Positions 1 through 14,416 of a stretch of 64,000 nucleotides of DNA are shown piece by piece. The position numbers and the translations under genes are program-made. This DNA comes from Pseudomonas mendocina (GTDB lineage: Bacteria > Pseudomonadota > Gammaproteobacteria > Pseudomonadales > Pseudomonadaceae), in assembly GCA_037482215.1 (NCBI GenBank), contig CP148074.1, positions 3,286,001 through 3,350,000 of the forward strand. Reading direction: 5' to 3'. The notes under the pieces were generated by a model. The model saw nothing but the letters and a program-made list of their open reading frames with translations. It was not told where the DNA came from and searched no databases. The first letter of the stretch is position 1; each line of letters starts with the position of its first letter.

Positions 1-2179
1 GGTTGTCGCGGTTACCTTTTACCAGCGTTGCGGCTTCCTTGAGCTGCTCTTCAGCGGAATTCAGATAATTCAGAGCCGCGGCACCGGTGACCGCCTCAAT
101 ACGGCGAACACCCGCAGCCACACCGCCTTCGCTGATAATTTTGAACAGGCCGATATCACCAGTGCGCTTAACGTGAGTACCGCCACACAGTTCAACCGAG
201 AAATCCCCGCCCATGCTCAGTACGCGAACCTGATCGCCATACTTCTCGCCGAAAAGCGCCATGGCGCCCTTGGCCTTAGCGGTTTCGATATCAGTTTCAA
301 GGGTCTCGACATCGCTATTGGCACGAACCTCACGGTTAACGATATCTTCCAGGGCTTTGATCTGCTCAGCGGTTACAGCCTCAAAATGACTGAAGTCGAA
401 ACGCAGACGCTGGCTGTTAACCAATGAGCCCTTCTGGGTCACGTGCTCACCCAACACCTGACGCAGTGCAGCGTGCAGCAGGTGAGTGGCGGAGTGGTTC
501 AGGGCCGTTGCTTGACGAACAGACGCGTCAGCTTCAGCCTTAACTGAAGTCCCCACGCTCAAACCGCCTTTAACCGCTACGCCATGATGCAGGAAAGCAC
601 CGCCGACTTTGGTGGTGTCACGCACATCAAAGCGAACACCGGCGCTTTCCAGGTAGCCGCAATCCCCAACCTGACCACCAGACTCGGCGTAGAACGGAGT
701 CTGATCCAGCACCACAACACCCTCTTCGCCTTCACTCAGGCTATCTACAGCTGCACCATCTTTAAACAGAGCGATAATTTTGCCGCTGCCACTGGTGCCG
801 GTGTAGCCCAGGAAGTTGGTGTCGCTGTCTACTTTAACCAGCGAGTTGTAATCCATACCGAAGGAGCTGGCGGAACGGGCACGCTCACGCTGAGCCTGCA
901 TTTCACGCTCAAAGCCTTCTTCATCCAGGGTCAGCTCACGCTCACGGGCGATATCACCGGTGAGGTCCATCGGGAAACCGTAAGTGTCGTACAGCTTGAA
1001 GATCACGTCGCCCGGAATCACGCTACCTTTCAGCTCAGCCAGATCCTGTTCAAGAATCTTCAGGCCCTGCTCCAGGGTCTTGGCGAACTGCTCTTCTTCA
1101 GTTTTCAGGACGCGCTCAATATGAGCTTGCTGCTGCTTGAGCTCAGGGAACGCTTCGCCCATTTCCGCGACCAGTGCGGCCACGATCTGATAGAAGAAGC
1201 TGCCTTTAGCGCCCAACTTATTACCGTGGCGGCAAGCACGACGAATGATACGGCGCAGCACATAGCCACGGCCTTCATTGGAAGGCGTTACGCCATCAGC
1301 GATCAGGAAGCTGCAAGAACGGATGTGGTCAGCCACCACTTTCAGCGAAGCTTGCCCTTCGTTTGCACAACCGATTGCTTTAGCGGCTGCGGTCAGCAGG
1401 TTCTGGAACAGGTCGATCTCGTAGTTCGAGTTAACGTGTTGCAGCACAGCACTGATGCGCTCCAGCCCCATGCCGGTGTCCACGCTCGGCGCAGGCAGCG
1501 GGTGCAGAACGCCGTCAGCAGTGCGATTGAACTGCATGAATACGTTGTTCCAGATTTCGATGTAACGGTCACCGTCTTCTTCCGGTGAGCCGGGTGGGCC
1601 GCCCCAGATGTGGTCGCCGTGGTCGAAGAAAATCTCGGTGCACGGGCCGCACGGGCCGGTATCGCCCATCGCCCAGAAGTTATCCGAAGCGTAAGGGGCA
1701 CCTTTGTTGTCGCCGATGCGGATCATGCGCTCAGCCGGAACGCCAATTTCTTTGTTCCAGATGTCGTAGGCTTCGTCATCAGTGGCGTAAACCGTCACCC
1801 AGAGCTTTTCTTTGGGCAGGTTCAGCCATTTGTCGCCGGTTAGGAATTCCCAGGCGTAATGAATGGCATCACGCTTGAAATAGTCCCCGAAGCTGAAGTT
1901 ACCCAGCATTTCGAAGAAAGTGTGGTGACGCGCCGTGTAGCCGACGTTTTCCAGGTCGTTGTGCTTACCGCCTGCGCGGACACATTTCTGGCTGGTGGTC
2001 GCACGGGTGTATGCGCGCTTTTCCAAGCCGAGGAAACAGTCCTTGAACTGGTTCATCCCCGCATTGGTAAACAGCAACGTCGGGTCATTACCCGGAATCA
2101 GGGAGCTTGAAGCGACACGGGTGTGTCCCTTCTGTTCAAAGAAGCTGAGGAAGGCTTCACGGATTTCAGCGCTTTTCAT
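1..2179 (-). CDS. alaS: Alanyl-tRNA synthetase, 3' end outside the window
   Basis: Charges tRNA-Ala with alanine and edits mischarged Ser/Gly. Reading leftward from ATG at 2179 gives [19 protein letters not shown], the standard AlaRS N-terminus, then the class II core (about residues 1-460). The editing domain zinc-site motif HSATH is near residue 560 and the CGGTH motif near residue 663. About 726 codons are present; the usual protein is about 874 aa, so the C-terminal C-Ala domain is missing because the window ends. The long open frame on the opposite strand (584-1588) is a shadow. The upstream neighbour on the same strand is ltaE, 127 bp away. Confidence 0.97.
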   Translation of the reverse strand, partial: MKSAEIREAFLSFFEQKGHTRVASSSLIPGNDPTLLFTNAGMNQFKDCFLGLEKRAYTRATTSQKCVRAGGKHNDLENVGYTARHHTFFEMLGNFSFGDYFKRDAIHYAWEFLTGDKWLNLPKEKLWVTVYATDDEAYDIWNKEIGVPAERMIRIGDNKGAPYASDNFWAMGDTGPCGPCTEIFFDHGDHIWGGPPGSPEEDGDRYIEIWNNVFMQFNRTADGVLHPLPAPSVDTGMGLERISAVLQHVNSNYEIDLFQNLLTAAAKAIGCANEGQASLKVVADHIRSCSFLIADGVTPSNEGRGYVLRRIIRRACRHGNKLGAKGSFFYQIVAALVAEMGEAFPELKQQQAHIERVLKTEEEQFAKTLEQGLKILEQDLAELKGSVIPGDVIFKLYDTYGFPMDLTGDIARERELTLDEEGFEREMQAQRERARSASSFGMDYNSLVKVDSDTNFLGYTGTSGSGKIIALFKDGAAVDSLSEGEEGVVVLDQTPFYAESGGQVGDCGYLESAGVRFDVRDTTKVGGAFLHHGVAVKGGLSVGTSVKAEADASVRQATALNHSATHLLHAALRQVLGEHVTQKGSLVNSQRLRFDFSHFEAVTAEQIKALEDIVNREVRANSDVETLETDIETAKAKGAMALFGEKYGDQVRVLSMGGDFSVELCGGTHVKRTGDIGLFKIISEGGVAAGVRRIEAVTGAAALNYLNSAEEQLKEAATLVKGNRDN

Positions 2180-2273
2180 AGGAATCTTCCAAAAACCTGC
2201 GGCCACGACAAAGCCGGCAAAGGGCCGCATTATATCGGGCCTGCGCGACGGGGCTAGTGCCTTTATTGATAGA

Positions 2274-2292
2274 GAGCGGCTATATGCCGCTC
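2274..2292 (-). terminator. Hairpin downstream of ltaE, weak terminator candidate
   Basis: Inverted repeat GAGCGGC-TATAT-GCCGCTC, a 7-bp stem with a 5-nt loop, 14 bp after the ltaE stop and about 95 bp before alaS. There is no clean T-run on either side, so it may be an attenuator or processing hairpin rather than an intrinsic terminator. Confidence 0.35.
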
Positions 2293-2306
2293 AAAAGAAA
2301 TCAATA

Positions 2307-3305
2307 TTATCGAAATGCAGCGAATGCGGCGATAACTTGCTCAACGTCTTCAGCGGAAATATCCAGGTGAGTGACCATACGCAGACGTGGTGCCGCACTC
2401 AGAGTAATCCCCCGCTGCGCGCAGAATGCCTTCAGTTCGGCGGCACGCTGCGCAATGTTTACATAGACCATATTGGTCTGTACGGGCTCAACTTCGTAGC
2501 CCAACTCCGCCAACCCCTGCCCTAGCCGTAGAGCGTTTGCATGATCATCGGCAAGGCGTTCAACTTGATTTTCCAGGGCATACAGACCGGCTGCGGCCAG
2601 CAAACCCGCTTGGCGCATACCGCCGCCGACCATTTTGCGCATACGCCGCGCCCGACTAATGACCTCTTCGCTGCCACATAGCACCGAGCCGACCGGCGCC
2701 CCCAAGCCTTTGGACAGGCAGACGGATACCGAATCGAAATATTGGGCAATTTCTCTGGCGTGTACACCCTGCTTAACTGCTGCGTTATAAAGTCGCGCCC
2801 CGTCCAGGTGCAACGCCAGGCCACGTCGCTGAGTCAACTCACGAGCAGCTTGCAAGTAGGACAATGGCAACACCTTGCCTTGCATGGTGTTTTCCAATGC
2901 CAGTAAGCGGGTGCGGGCGAAGTGGAAGTCATCTTGCTTAATAGCGGCTTCAACTTTAGCCAGATCAAGTGAGCCGTCGGCCTCGCCGTCAATCGGCTGC
3001 GGCTGAACAGACCCAAGCACAGCCGCACCACCCCCTTCATATTTATAGGTGTGAGCCTGCTGGCCAACGATGTATTCATCACCGCGACCACAGTGAGCCA
3101 TTATCCCCAGCAAGTTGCTCATGGTGCCCGTCGGTACAAACAGCGCACGATCAAAGCCCAGTTCGGCCGCCAGATACTGCTCCAGACGATTGACAGTAGG
3201 GTCTTCACCATACACATCATCGCCAAGTTCGGCAGCCTGCATGGCTTCACGCATACCAGCAGTGGGTTGGGTAACGGTATCGCTGCGCAGATCAATAACA
3301 GACAT
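2307..3305 (-). CDS. ltaE: Low-specificity L-threonine aldolase
   Basis: PLP enzyme that cleaves L-threonine or L-allo-threonine to glycine and acetaldehyde. The 332-aa protein starts [15 protein letters not shown], the family signature start. The PLP lysine is in [12 protein letters not shown] (about residue 200). A start 20 codons upstream (3365) is open, but the ATG at 3305 has GAGGA before it and matches the family N-terminus. It sits between astE and alaS on the same strand. Its C-terminus RMVTHLDIS is typical of the family. Confidence 0.93.
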   Translation of the reverse strand: MSVIDLRSDTVTQPTAGMREAMQAAELGDDVYGEDPTVNRLEQYLAAELGFDRALFVPTGTMSNLLGIMAHCGRGDEYIVGQQAHTYKYEGGGAAVLGSVQPQPIDGEADGSLDLAKVEAAIKQDDFHFARTRLLALENTMQGKVLPLSYLQAARELTQRRGLALHLDGARLYNAAVKQGVHAREIAQYFDSVSVCLSKGLGAPVGSVLCGSEEVISRARRMRKMVGGGMRQAGLLAAAGLYALENQVERLADDHANALRLGQGLAELGYEVEPVQTNMVYVNIAQRAAELKAFCAQRGITLSAAPRLRMVTHLDISAEDVEQVIAAFAAFR

Positions 3306-3389
3306 TCCAGTTGTCCTCAGGGTAAGCGGATAGCTGATCCTAAAGGCCCCCAACTGCTCTAACAAGCAACTTATGCTTGCGCAAACGTA

Positions 3390-4400
3390 CTACCCGATGA
3401 GAACACTGCCAGGGGCAGCAGGCGTAATGAGTAACCCCGCACGCAAACCATTTCTGACCTTGGGATTGGGAAAAATGATGCGTGCACCCTGCTCCTCAAC
3501 AACCCAACGCGTACCTGCAATGTCTTCAGCCAGTAGGTAACCCTCGGGCAGCTCGCTGAAGTTCTCAACGTCCGCAGGCAGGTGCATCTTGAAGTCATCC
3601 GTGTGCTTGATCACTTCCCGGGCGACCGTAAACAATTGCAGCGCTGGCCGCTCAGCGGTCTCAACCGCACGCCCTTCAATAAGCGCCTGAAGCTGTTGTT
3701 CGAGTAAGTCCAGATTCACCTGCTGGTTCTGCCCGAACGGACGTGCCTTGCCCAACTCCAAAGTAAAAGACTCGGCGCCAAGCTTGGCGTAGGTGTAGGC
3801 GCTGAACGTTACAGAACCTTTGTTATAAAGCAGCACGGCATCAATTCCAGCAGCGCGCAAGCGCTCCAGCTCTACGTGGCTGCGGGGGCGATCAGGCTGA
3901 TAGGGATACAGCGCAAACTGCTCAATCTTGGAGCCACGAATGGCGGTGTGCAGGTCGTAATGCAAGCGGATACGGCCGGGCTGGCTAAAAAAACTTGCCG
4001 ATACATGCTCAAGATCGCTGGCGCGGATAGCTTCCGGACCAGCATGAAGGTCATGTTGGCCGTCGAACAGACGGTTGATGTCATGCTCTACGTAACGCTC
4101 CCCCCGACGCATGGCTTCAGGGTTGCCAAATAGGAACAGCACCCTGGCATGGGGCTTGAGCCGGCTACTGGCTATGTCCTGAAGTAAACGGTCCAGCAGC
4201 TCAATGGGGGCCGTTTCATTGCCATGGATACCTGCGGATAACAACAGATCCAGCCCTGAATCCGTTACAGCAGGAGGGGTCACTTCCAGCGCCCCCTCCA
4301 TCAGCCAACGCAAACGCGTGCCCTCGGGGGTCAGTTGAATCTTCGCTGCAGGCTCATGGCCTGCCAGTGTCAGCTCAAGCAATCTTCCAAGGGCTAGCAT
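3390..4400 (-). CDS. astE: Succinylglutamate desuccinylase
   Basis: Last step of the arginine succinyltransferase pathway: N-succinylglutamate to glutamate plus succinate. 336 aa, zinc carboxypeptidase-like (AstE/aspartoacylase family). Zinc and catalytic motifs are visible: HGNETAP (about residue 60), DLHTAIRGS (about 150) and the catalytic Glu in [10 protein letters not shown] (about 215). The start at 4400 ([17 protein letters not shown]) was chosen because longer reading would run into the upstream small gene. It is the distal gene of the aru/ast operon, 10 bp after the 95-aa protein. Confidence 0.95.
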   Translation of the reverse strand: MLALGRLLELTLAGHEPAAKIQLTPEGTRLRWLMEGALEVTPPAVTDSGLDLLLSAGIHGNETAPIELLDRLLQDIASSRLKPHARVLFLFGNPEAMRRGERYVEHDINRLFDGQHDLHAGPEAIRASDLEHVSASFFSQPGRIRLHYDLHTAIRGSKIEQFALYPYQPDRPRSHVELERLRAAGIDAVLLYNKGSVTFSAYTYAKLGAESFTLELGKARPFGQNQQVNLDLLEQQLQALIEGRAVETAERPALQLFTVAREVIKHTDDFKMHLPADVENFSELPEGYLLAEDIAGTRWVVEEQGARIIFPNPKVRNGLRAGLLITPAAPGSVLIG

Positions 4401-4410
4401 ACGCGTGACC

Positions 4411-4698
4411 TCAGTCGTGGTTGCAGTCCGGGCCGTGGACGTGATCGTCTTCATCACCCAGCCCCGCCGGTTCCATCTCCAGCTCCAGGCTGACCAAATT
4501 GGTCGCCAGCGGACGCAGCAGCAGGTTAGCGTATTCGCTAGCCCCCTCTTCCACATCCACGCCGATCATCAGTTGGTTGTTACCCACTTGCTGAATCCAG
4601 ATTTCCTGACCTTGCCAGATCACGGCAAAGCGGGTGCAAGAGGTCTCCAGCTGGGTGCCGTCGGTGTCTTCAAGGATCAGTTGCAGGGCGTCAGACAT
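4411..4698 (-). CDS. Small conserved protein of the aru operon with His/Asp/Cys tail
   Basis: 95-aa protein between astB and astE, with 14-bp and 10-bp gaps, so certainly co-transcribed. I recall an uncharacterised small gene at this position in the P. aeruginosa aru operon (PA0900), which supports a real gene. The body is a compact alpha/beta-looking acidic sequence. The last 14 residues, [14 protein letters not shown], hold three His, one Cys and several Asp, the composition of a metal-binding tail. Function is unknown. Given its position it might deliver metal to zinc-dependent AstE, but that is only inference. Confidence 0.8.
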   Translation of the reverse strand: MSDALQLILEDTDGTQLETSCTRFAVIWQGQEIWIQQVGNNQLMIGVDVEEGASEYANLLLRPLATNLVSLELEMEPAGLGDEDDHVHGPDCNHD

Positions 4699-4712
4699 TA
4701 ATAAGTACTCAA

Positions 4713-7525
<2,813 letters not shown>

Positions 7526-7606
7526 TTATCACTCCAAGCAAATATTGCCCAGTCCCATCCGGGCGAATGCAACTCCACGCGACGCGTTACAGCTGCATAG
7601 ATAGGT

Positions 7607-8623
7607 TCAGTCCCGTGCCGACAAGGTAACTGCGCGAACCTCATCGCCCGCTGCCAGCTGCAAGCGCTCTGCAGTTTTCGCATCCACCCGCAGCGTCCCC
7701 TCGACAATCCGCGCTGCAGCGGCCGTAATCCGGCACGCGGTACGCTGGCGGTTGTGAATCAAGAACGACTCGGCATCCGCGCCGGGTTCGCCAATGCTCA
7801 GGGGCAACACCTGGCTTTCATGCACGGCGCGGATTTTTCCAGTGGGCGCCTCAATAGCAGGCCCGGCATCGAAAATGTCGACATAGCCCTGATAGCTGAA
7901 GCCTTCTGCCTTGAGCATAGCCAGCGCAGGCTCGGTGTCAGGGTGAACGCGTCCAATCACCTCTCGGGCAGACTCGGACAGAAAGCAGGTGTACAAGGGG
8001 AACTTAGGCATCAGCTCAGCAATAAAGGCCTTGTTACCGACTCCAGTTAAATAATCCGCCTGGCTAAACTCCATTTTGAAGAAGTGCCGTCCCAGGCACT
8101 CCCAGAATGGCGACAACCCCTGCTCATCCGAAACACCGCGCATTTCAGCAATCACCTTGTCTCCGAACAGCTCAGGAAACTCGGCAATAAACAGAAAGCG
8201 CGCTTTGGACAGCAAACGCCCGTTCAGGCCGCTGCGGTGATCGGCATGCAGGAACAGTGAGCACAGCTCAGAGTTGCCAGTAAGGTCATTGGCCAAAAAC
8301 AACGTGGGAATCTGGCGGTGAATGTTCAACTCTTGGGAAGCACTGACGGTCAGACCAACCCGGTAGTTGTACCAGGGTTCACGCAGCCCAACGGCCCCCA
8401 CCACTGCGGAGATACCGATCACAGCCCCCGTGTCATCCTCCAGCACGAACAGATAATCCGCGTCCGCTCGGGATACATCAGCAGTGAAGGCCTTCTCTGC
8501 CAGGGCCACCCGGTGAGCCAAACGCTCCTCGTTGGCCGGCAACGTGGTCAGCCCAGCACCGGTGCTGCGTGCCAGTTGGAACAGGGATGGAAGATCGGTA
8601 TTGCGAACAGGCCGGACAATCAT
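7607..8623 (-). CDS. aruG: Arginine/ornithine N-succinyltransferase, second subunit
   Basis: First step of the AST pathway: succinyl-CoA plus arginine (or ornithine) to N2-succinylarginine. 338 aa, AstA family with a GNAT-like fold. The start ATG at 8623 (MIVRPVRNTDLPSLFQLA) has a good AGGAGCG ribosome site; 15 further codons upstream are open but would overlap aruF. In pseudomonads the enzyme is made of two homologous subunits, and the two adjacent genes here have identical length (338 aa each), consistent with an old tandem duplication. Confidence 0.94.
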   Translation of the reverse strand: MIVRPVRNTDLPSLFQLARSTGAGLTTLPANEERLAHRVALAEKAFTADVSRADADYLFVLEDDTGAVIGISAVVGAVGLREPWYNYRVGLTVSASQELNIHRQIPTLFLANDLTGNSELCSLFLHADHRSGLNGRLLSKARFLFIAEFPELFGDKVIAEMRGVSDEQGLSPFWECLGRHFFKMEFSQADYLTGVGNKAFIAELMPKFPLYTCFLSESAREVIGRVHPDTEPALAMLKAEGFSYQGYVDIFDAGPAIEAPTGKIRAVHESQVLPLSIGEPGADAESFLIHNRQRTACRITAAAARIVEGTLRVDAKTAERLQLAAGDEVRAVTLSARD

Positions 8624-8633
8624 GGGACGCTCC

Positions 8634-9650
8634 TTAAACCGCAACCAGGCGTACACTGGTGCCTTCACCTACGCCCAGCACTTCTGCAGCCTCTGCGCTC
8701 AGCACAACCGGTCGGCCCGGCACCCAGTCCAGCTCAGCGACAATGGCCCGAAAGTCCTGTAACTGGCCATTGCACACCAGATACGAACGTCCGCCCTTTT
8801 CCGGCTCACCGATACGCACCGGCACCACTCGGCTTTGAGCGATAGAACGAATACTTGAAGTTCGCGCATGCAGGGTCGGGCCACCATCGAAAATGTCGAT
8901 GTAGTGGTCAGTCTCAAAGCCTTCGCGCATGAGTATGTCAAAGCTAACCTGAGCCCGTTCATGCACCTGCCCCATGGCCTCCTGCGCTTCATCCGGCAGC
9001 AGCGGCACGTAAATCGGGTAATGCGGCATCAACTCGGCTAGGAAGGTACGGCTTTTCAGGCCACACAAACGCTCAGCCTCGGCGTAATTCATATCAAAGA
9101 AATTGCGCCCGACTGCATCCCAAAACGGCGAGTCACCGGCGTCATCGCTGTAGCCGACGATCTCCACCACCACCGCATCAGCAAATCGCTCCGGGTGACA
9201 GGCGACAAAGAGCAGACGGCCGCGTGAGTTCAGCTCTGCCCACGGGGTATTGGCCAAGGAGCGGTCGACATGAAAGCTGACCAGCAGACTGTTTCCAGTC
9301 AGGTCATGGCACAGAGACAGAACGTGAATCTTGTTGTGAATCTTAAGCTCACGAGAATTATGAACGAATGTCTCATTCCGGAAGCTGTAGAACGGCTCGG
9401 AGTATCCGGCCGACGCGACAATGCCCGAGCAGCCGAGCAATTGACCTGTCTCGCTGTCTTCGAGCACGAAGAAGTAGCTTTCTTCACCATTAAAGCTGAC
9501 TTCAGCGGCAAAGGATGCCTCTGCGGCGGCAATCTTCTCGCCCAAGCGGCCCGCGTCATCCGGTAGCGAGGTCACGCCCACCGGGCTTTCTGCGGCAAGA
9601 CGCTGCACTTGCGCAAGGTCGGCCATTTGCGCCGGTCGCATCACCAGCAT
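8634..9650 (-). CDS. aruF: Arginine/ornithine N-succinyltransferase, first subunit
   Basis: Paralogue and partner of aruG, 338 aa, 10 bp upstream of it. The start MLVMRPAQMADLAQVQRLA at 9650 follows TTAGGAGTGACACC, a strong ribosome site. It shares with AruG the pattern GVTSLP..., FVLED..G..., YRV/FRNETFVHNSRELKIHNK and the conserved FDGGPT/FDAGPA segment typical of AstA. A 13-bp hairpin lies between it and aruC. Confidence 0.94.
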   Translation of the reverse strand: MLVMRPAQMADLAQVQRLAAESPVGVTSLPDDAGRLGEKIAAAEASFAAEVSFNGEESYFFVLEDSETGQLLGCSGIVASAGYSEPFYSFRNETFVHNSRELKIHNKIHVLSLCHDLTGNSLLVSFHVDRSLANTPWAELNSRGRLLFVACHPERFADAVVVEIVGYSDDAGDSPFWDAVGRNFFDMNYAEAERLCGLKSRTFLAELMPHYPIYVPLLPDEAQEAMGQVHERAQVSFDILMREGFETDHYIDIFDGGPTLHARTSSIRSIAQSRVVPVRIGEPEKGGRSYLVCNGQLQDFRAIVAELDWVPGRPVVLSAEAAEVLGVGEGTSVRLVAV

Positions 9651-9743
9651 GGTGTCACTCCTAAATTGAGAAACCGTAAACAAGAAACCCTGAACATCCA
9701 AAGCTCCCGCGCAGGCTCATCCCATCCAAGAGTGAGCACAATC

Positions 9744-9776
9744 CAACCGGGCAGCGCAGTTAACGCTGCCCGGTTG
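9744..9776 (-). terminator. Strong intra-operon hairpin between aruC and aruF
   Basis: Perfect 13-bp inverted repeat, CAACCGGGCAGCG (9744-9756) and CGCTGCCCGGTTG (9764-9776), with a 7-nt loop. It starts 5 nt after the aruC stop codon. No T-run follows, so full termination is doubtful. It could stabilise the aruC 3' end or attenuate, lowering aruF and downstream expression relative to aruC. Confidence 0.5.
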
Positions 9777-9780
9777 ACGG

Positions 9781-11025
<1,245 letters not shown>

Positions 11026-11075
11026 CTACCTGAGGGTGCAGGTGGTATGAAGGATTGTATGGATTGAATCCGGGT

Positions 11076-11096
11076 GGACCTTGCCACTATGCGACA
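11076..11096 (-). promoter_or_regulatory. ArgR half-site, proximal
   Basis: On the minus strand TGTCGC (11096-11091), then 8 nt, then AA (11082-11081), then 5 nt. This is exactly the published P. aeruginosa ArgR half-site pattern TGTCGC-N8-AA-N5. It lies about 75-95 bp upstream of the aruC start, pointing the same way as the gene. ArgR in pseudomonads activates the aru operon in response to arginine. Confidence 0.75.
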
Positions 11097-11126
11097 ACTT
11101 CTTACAGCACACTCCCCGCACACAGC

Positions 11127-11147
11127 GGAACTTGCGTAAAAGCGACA
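11127..11147 (-). promoter_or_regulatory. ArgR half-site, distal
   Basis: Second perfect TGTCGC-N8-AA match on the minus strand (TGTCGC at 11147-11142, AA at 11133-11132), in the same orientation and 51 bp upstream of the first. Two direct half-sites in tandem are what an ArgR-activated promoter needs, although the 51-bp spacing is wide and may mean a degenerate third half-site lies between. Confidence 0.7.
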
Positions 11148-11223
11148 TAAAGCGTCGGCGCTGTGCAGTTTAAATGCAGGCTGCGTTCTTGGTGCAGTTA
11201 TCTGACGGGGAAATGAAGATTTT

Positions 11224-12414
11224 TTATGCGCCCACCGAGGCGTGCGGTTCAGTAACAGGCGTCGCCAACCCAAGAAACTCACTCAGCCGCGCCTTTTGCC
11301 CCATTGCATCCTGATAACCCAACTCAATCAGCTCGTGACAATAGCCGGACTCGAACAGCAGATAGCTCAAGACACCAGCCCCACTGTCCCGAGTCGCACC
11401 CGGACCATGCAGGAACAGGCGCAGGGATCGGGGCAATTCCTGACGGTGCCGCGCAGCAATCACATCCAGCGGTTGGCTCGGTGCGATCACCAGCACCTCC
11501 ACCGGCTCCAGACCCAGACCGCGCCTGCGCTTTTCAGGAGGAATCAAGCTGCCCAGATAGTTCAGACGCTCCAGCAGCTCAATATCGCTTTCCAGGCTAT
11601 CGATGAAGGTACTGTTAAGCAGATGCCCTCCGATTTGCGCCAGGCTAGGCAAGCGGCCACGGCTCGGAGAGTCAGGTTCTGCGGGTGGTTCAGAGTTACT
11701 CACACCGACCACCAGTATTTTACTGGCGCCTAAGTGCAACGCAGGGCTAATCGGGGCCGCCTGCCGCACTGCGCCGTCACCAAAATATTCACGGCCGATT
11801 TTCACCGGCGGAAATATCAAAGGAATCGACGCACTGGCCAACAGATGCTCAAGCCCCAAACGCGTCGGCACCCCGACGCGGCGGTGGCGGAACCAGGGAT
11901 CAATGGTGGCACGCCCCTGATAGAAGGTCATCGCCTGGGCACTTTCATAGGCAAAGGCGGTTACCGCCACGGCATGTAAGCGGCGCTGGCGCACGGCAGC
12001 GGAAATCCCACTGAAATCCAGATGCTGGCTCAACAACTCACCCAACGGCGAGCTGTCCAGCAACGCGACCGGAACCTCTTTGCCCAGACCAAGCAGACTA
12101 CGCCCAATAAAGCGGCTGGCCTGACGCACCACGCCGGGCCAGTCACTGCGATACACCTGATGGGTATGAAAGCCCTGCCAAACGCCCTTAAGCCGCCGCA
12201 CCGCTTCGGGAAAGTCCAGCGCACCACACGCCAGACTGACCGCATTAATGGCACCCGCCGAGGTACCCACAATCACAGGGAATGGGTTGCGTGAGTCAGG
12301 CAGCAGATCGGCTATGGCAGCCAGCACCCCGACCTGATAGGCCGCACGGGCGCCGCCGCCAGAGAGAATAAGCCCGGTTGTGGCGGGCTGAGTGACTGAA
12401 GCAGAGTCCTGCAT
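11224..12414 (-). CDS. Patatin-like phospholipase
   Basis: 396-aa serine lipid hydrolase of the patatin family, probably releasing fatty acids from phospholipids. All catalytic elements are present: oxyanion loop GGGARAAYQ (about residue 20), nucleophile elbow GTSAG (Ser about 51), and the dyad Asp in DGAVRQ (about 217). There is no signal peptide or C-terminal beta-barrel, so it is not a PlpD-type secreted enzyme and is likely cytoplasmic or inner-membrane associated. The start at 12414 follows AAGGAG. It lies directly downstream of a lipid A acyltransferase on the same strand, which suggests a membrane-lipid role. Confidence 0.88.
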   Translation of the reverse strand: MQDSASVTQPATTGLILSGGGARAAYQVGVLAAIADLLPDSRNPFPVIVGTSAGAINAVSLACGALDFPEAVRRLKGVWQGFHTHQVYRSDWPGVVRQASRFIGRSLLGLGKEVPVALLDSSPLGELLSQHLDFSGISAAVRQRRLHAVAVTAFAYESAQAMTFYQGRATIDPWFRHRRVGVPTRLGLEHLLASASIPLIFPPVKIGREYFGDGAVRQAAPISPALHLGASKILVVGVSNSEPPAEPDSPSRGRLPSLAQIGGHLLNSTFIDSLESDIELLERLNYLGSLIPPEKRRRGLGLEPVEVLVIAPSQPLDVIAARHRQELPRSLRLFLHGPGATRDSGAGVLSYLLFESGYCHELIELGYQDAMGQKARLSEFLGLATPVTEPHASVGA

Positions 12415-12513
12415 AAACCACTCCTTGGGTTTCAGCCAATATAGAGCCCTCTAGGGGCAGCCTCAACACCGATAAGCTGCCCCGCTATCCTGGCCCCTGA
12501 GTACCGATGCGTA

Positions 12514-13443
12514 CTACTTCTTTTTATACAGCTTGGGCTCACCTTCCGGGCGAGTCTTAAAGCGACGATGCGCCCACAGATACTGTTCCGGGCAGGCTGA
12601 AACCGATCGCTCCACCCACTGATTAATCAGCAAGCAGTCCTCTTCTTCGCTTTCAGCTGGGAAGCCTGCCAACGGCGGATGAATCACTAAACGATAGCCA
12701 CTGCCGTCAGCCAAACGCTCTTGTGTAAAAGGCAAGACCCGCGCACGCCCCAATCGCGCGAACTTGGTGGTTGCTGTAACCGTGGCCGCTTGAATTCCAA
12801 ACAGTGGCACAAAAATGCTCTGTTTGCGCCCGTAGTCCTGATCCGGCGCGTACCATATTGCCCTTCCGGCCCGCAGCACCTTAAGCATGGCACGCACATC
12901 TTCACGCTCAATGGCGGTGGCATCTAGGTTATGCCGCTCACGGCCGGTGCGCTGAATGTAATCAAACAGCGCATTTTTATGCTCGCGGTACATACCATCA
13001 ATGGTGTGCACCTGGCCCAACAACGCCGCACCGATCTCCAGCGTAGTGAAGTGCAGCGCCATCAAAATCACGCCTTGCCCTTCTGCCTGGGCCTGCTGCA
13101 AATGCTCAAGACCTTCTATATGGGCGAGCTTGGCCAGTCGAGCCTTGGGCCACCACCAGCTCATCGCCATTTCAAAGAAAGCGATACCGGTCGATGCAAA
13201 GTTCTCCCGCAACAGCCGCTCACGCTCCTGCTTGGAAAGCTGCGGGAAGCACAACTCCAAATTGCGCCGGGCAATACGCCGACGCGAGCCTGCGCCTAAG
13301 AACATCACTTTGCCCAGCAGCCGCCCCAATTTAAGCAACAGCGGATAAGGCAACTGCACCACCAGCCATAGCAAGCCTAGCCCCAGCCATAACAGCCAGT
13401 AGCGCGGGTGCAAAAATTCCGAACGAAAAACAGGACGATCCAT
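12514..13443 (-). CDS. Lipid A biosynthesis lauroyl acyltransferase (LpxL/HtrB family)
   Basis: Adds a secondary acyl chain to lipid A at the inner membrane. 309 aa from ATG at 13443 ([16 protein letters not shown]); 49 further in-frame codons upstream look spurious. It has an N-terminal hydrophobic anchor (about residues 15-35, [20 protein letters not shown]), the catalytic HX4E motif in [10 protein letters not shown] (about 130), and the conserved WYAPDQDYG block (about 215). Its place beside minCDE matches the second lauroyltransferase (htrB2, PA3242) of P. aeruginosa. It is divergent from minC over 145 bp. Confidence 0.92.
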   Translation of the reverse strand: MDRPVFRSEFLHPRYWLLWLGLGLLWLVVQLPYPLLLKLGRLLGKVMFLGAGSRRRIARRNLELCFPQLSKQERERLLRENFASTGIAFFEMAMSWWWPKARLAKLAHIEGLEHLQQAQAEGQGVILMALHFTTLEIGAALLGQVHTIDGMYREHKNALFDYIQRTGRERHNLDATAIEREDVRAMLKVLRAGRAIWYAPDQDYGRKQSIFVPLFGIQAATVTATTKFARLGRARVLPFTQERLADGSGYRLVIHPPLAGFPAESEEEDCLLINQWVERSVSACPEQYLWAHRRFKTRPEGEPKLYKKK

Positions 13444-13588
13444 ACCAATCAGGTCCGATACACTCAACAAAGCGCGGCATTCTAGCAGGACTTCACTGGC
13501 AACCTGCTTTAACACTGCACGCAACTTGCGGCCAAGCGGCGTTGTCGTTATAAGTCCGTTACTTTTACCCAGCCGTATCAGGCAGACC

Positions 13589-14317
13589 ATGAGCCAAGCC
13601 GATCTACTCGACCAAGATCCCGTATTTCAACTGAAGGGCAGCATGCTGGCCATCACCGTGATGGAACTGTCGCACAACGACCTTGAGCGCCTCGACCAAC
13701 AGCTCAGCGCCAAAGTTGCACAGGCCCCTGCCTTCTTCAGTAACACCCCGCTTGTTCTTGCGCTGGACAAACTACCAGAGGCAGAAGGCGACATTAACCT
13801 GAGCGAATTGATGGACGTGTGCCGCAAGCATGGACTGCGCACCCTGGCTATCCGTGCTAACAGGGATGGCGACATCGCAGCCGCCAATGCCCTTGACCTG
13901 CCCGTGTTGCCGCCGTCCGGTGCCCGCGAACGTTTGATTGATCCGGCACCAGCGCCAGTCCCGGCCAAACCGGCTGAGCCAGAAGTTAAACCTACCAAAG
14001 TGATCACCAGCCCTGTACGGGGTGGTATGCAGGTGTATGCCCAGGGTGGCGACTTGGTCGTTCTCGCTCCAGTTAGCTCCGGCGCCGAACTTCTGGCCGA
14101 TGGAAACATCCATGTATATGCGCCCATGCGTGGGCGTGCGCTTGCTGGTGTCAAAGGCAATCAGAAAGCGCGGATTTTCTGCCAACAGATGGGCGCAGAA
14201 CTGTTATCCATTGCCGGACAGTACAAAGTAGCCGAAGACTTGAGGCGTGATCCGCTCTGGGGACACGCAGTCCACGTATTCCTATCCGGTGACGTGTTGA
14301 ACATCAAACGTCTTTAA
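13589..14317 (+). CDS. minC: Septum site-determining protein MinC
   Basis: Inhibits FtsZ ring assembly away from midcell when recruited by MinD. 242 aa: an N-terminal FtsZ-inhibiting domain (about 1-105), a Pro/Ala/Lys linker (about 115-137), then the C-terminal beta-helix dimer and MinD-binding domain (RSGMQVYA-type repeats: [16 protein letters not shown]). Starts [19 protein letters not shown] at 13589; an upstream in-frame start at 13526 is less likely. First of minC-minD-minE, 99 bp before minD. Confidence 0.96.
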   Translation: MSQADLLDQDPVFQLKGSMLAITVMELSHNDLERLDQQLSAKVAQAPAFFSNTPLVLALDKLPEAEGDINLSELMDVCRKHGLRTLAIRANRDGDIAAANALDLPVLPPSGARERLIDPAPAPVPAKPAEPEVKPTKVITSPVRGGMQVYAQGGDLVVLAPVSSGAELLADGNIHVYAPMRGRALAGVKGNQKARIFCQQMGAELLSIAGQYKVAEDLRRDPLWGHAVHVFLSGDVLNIKRL

Positions 14318-14416
14318 CGGATACTTTCGCCACTTTTCGGTATACCAACAAGGCACCTGAAGCCTGCAAAAGGTCACGGAATGCCAGCTTTTTTCTACAT
14401 TTTGGGGTGAATCACC

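Noticed and set aside
584..1588. 334-codon open frame antisense to alaS
   Set aside because: Shadow frame; the minus strand is unmistakable AlaRS.
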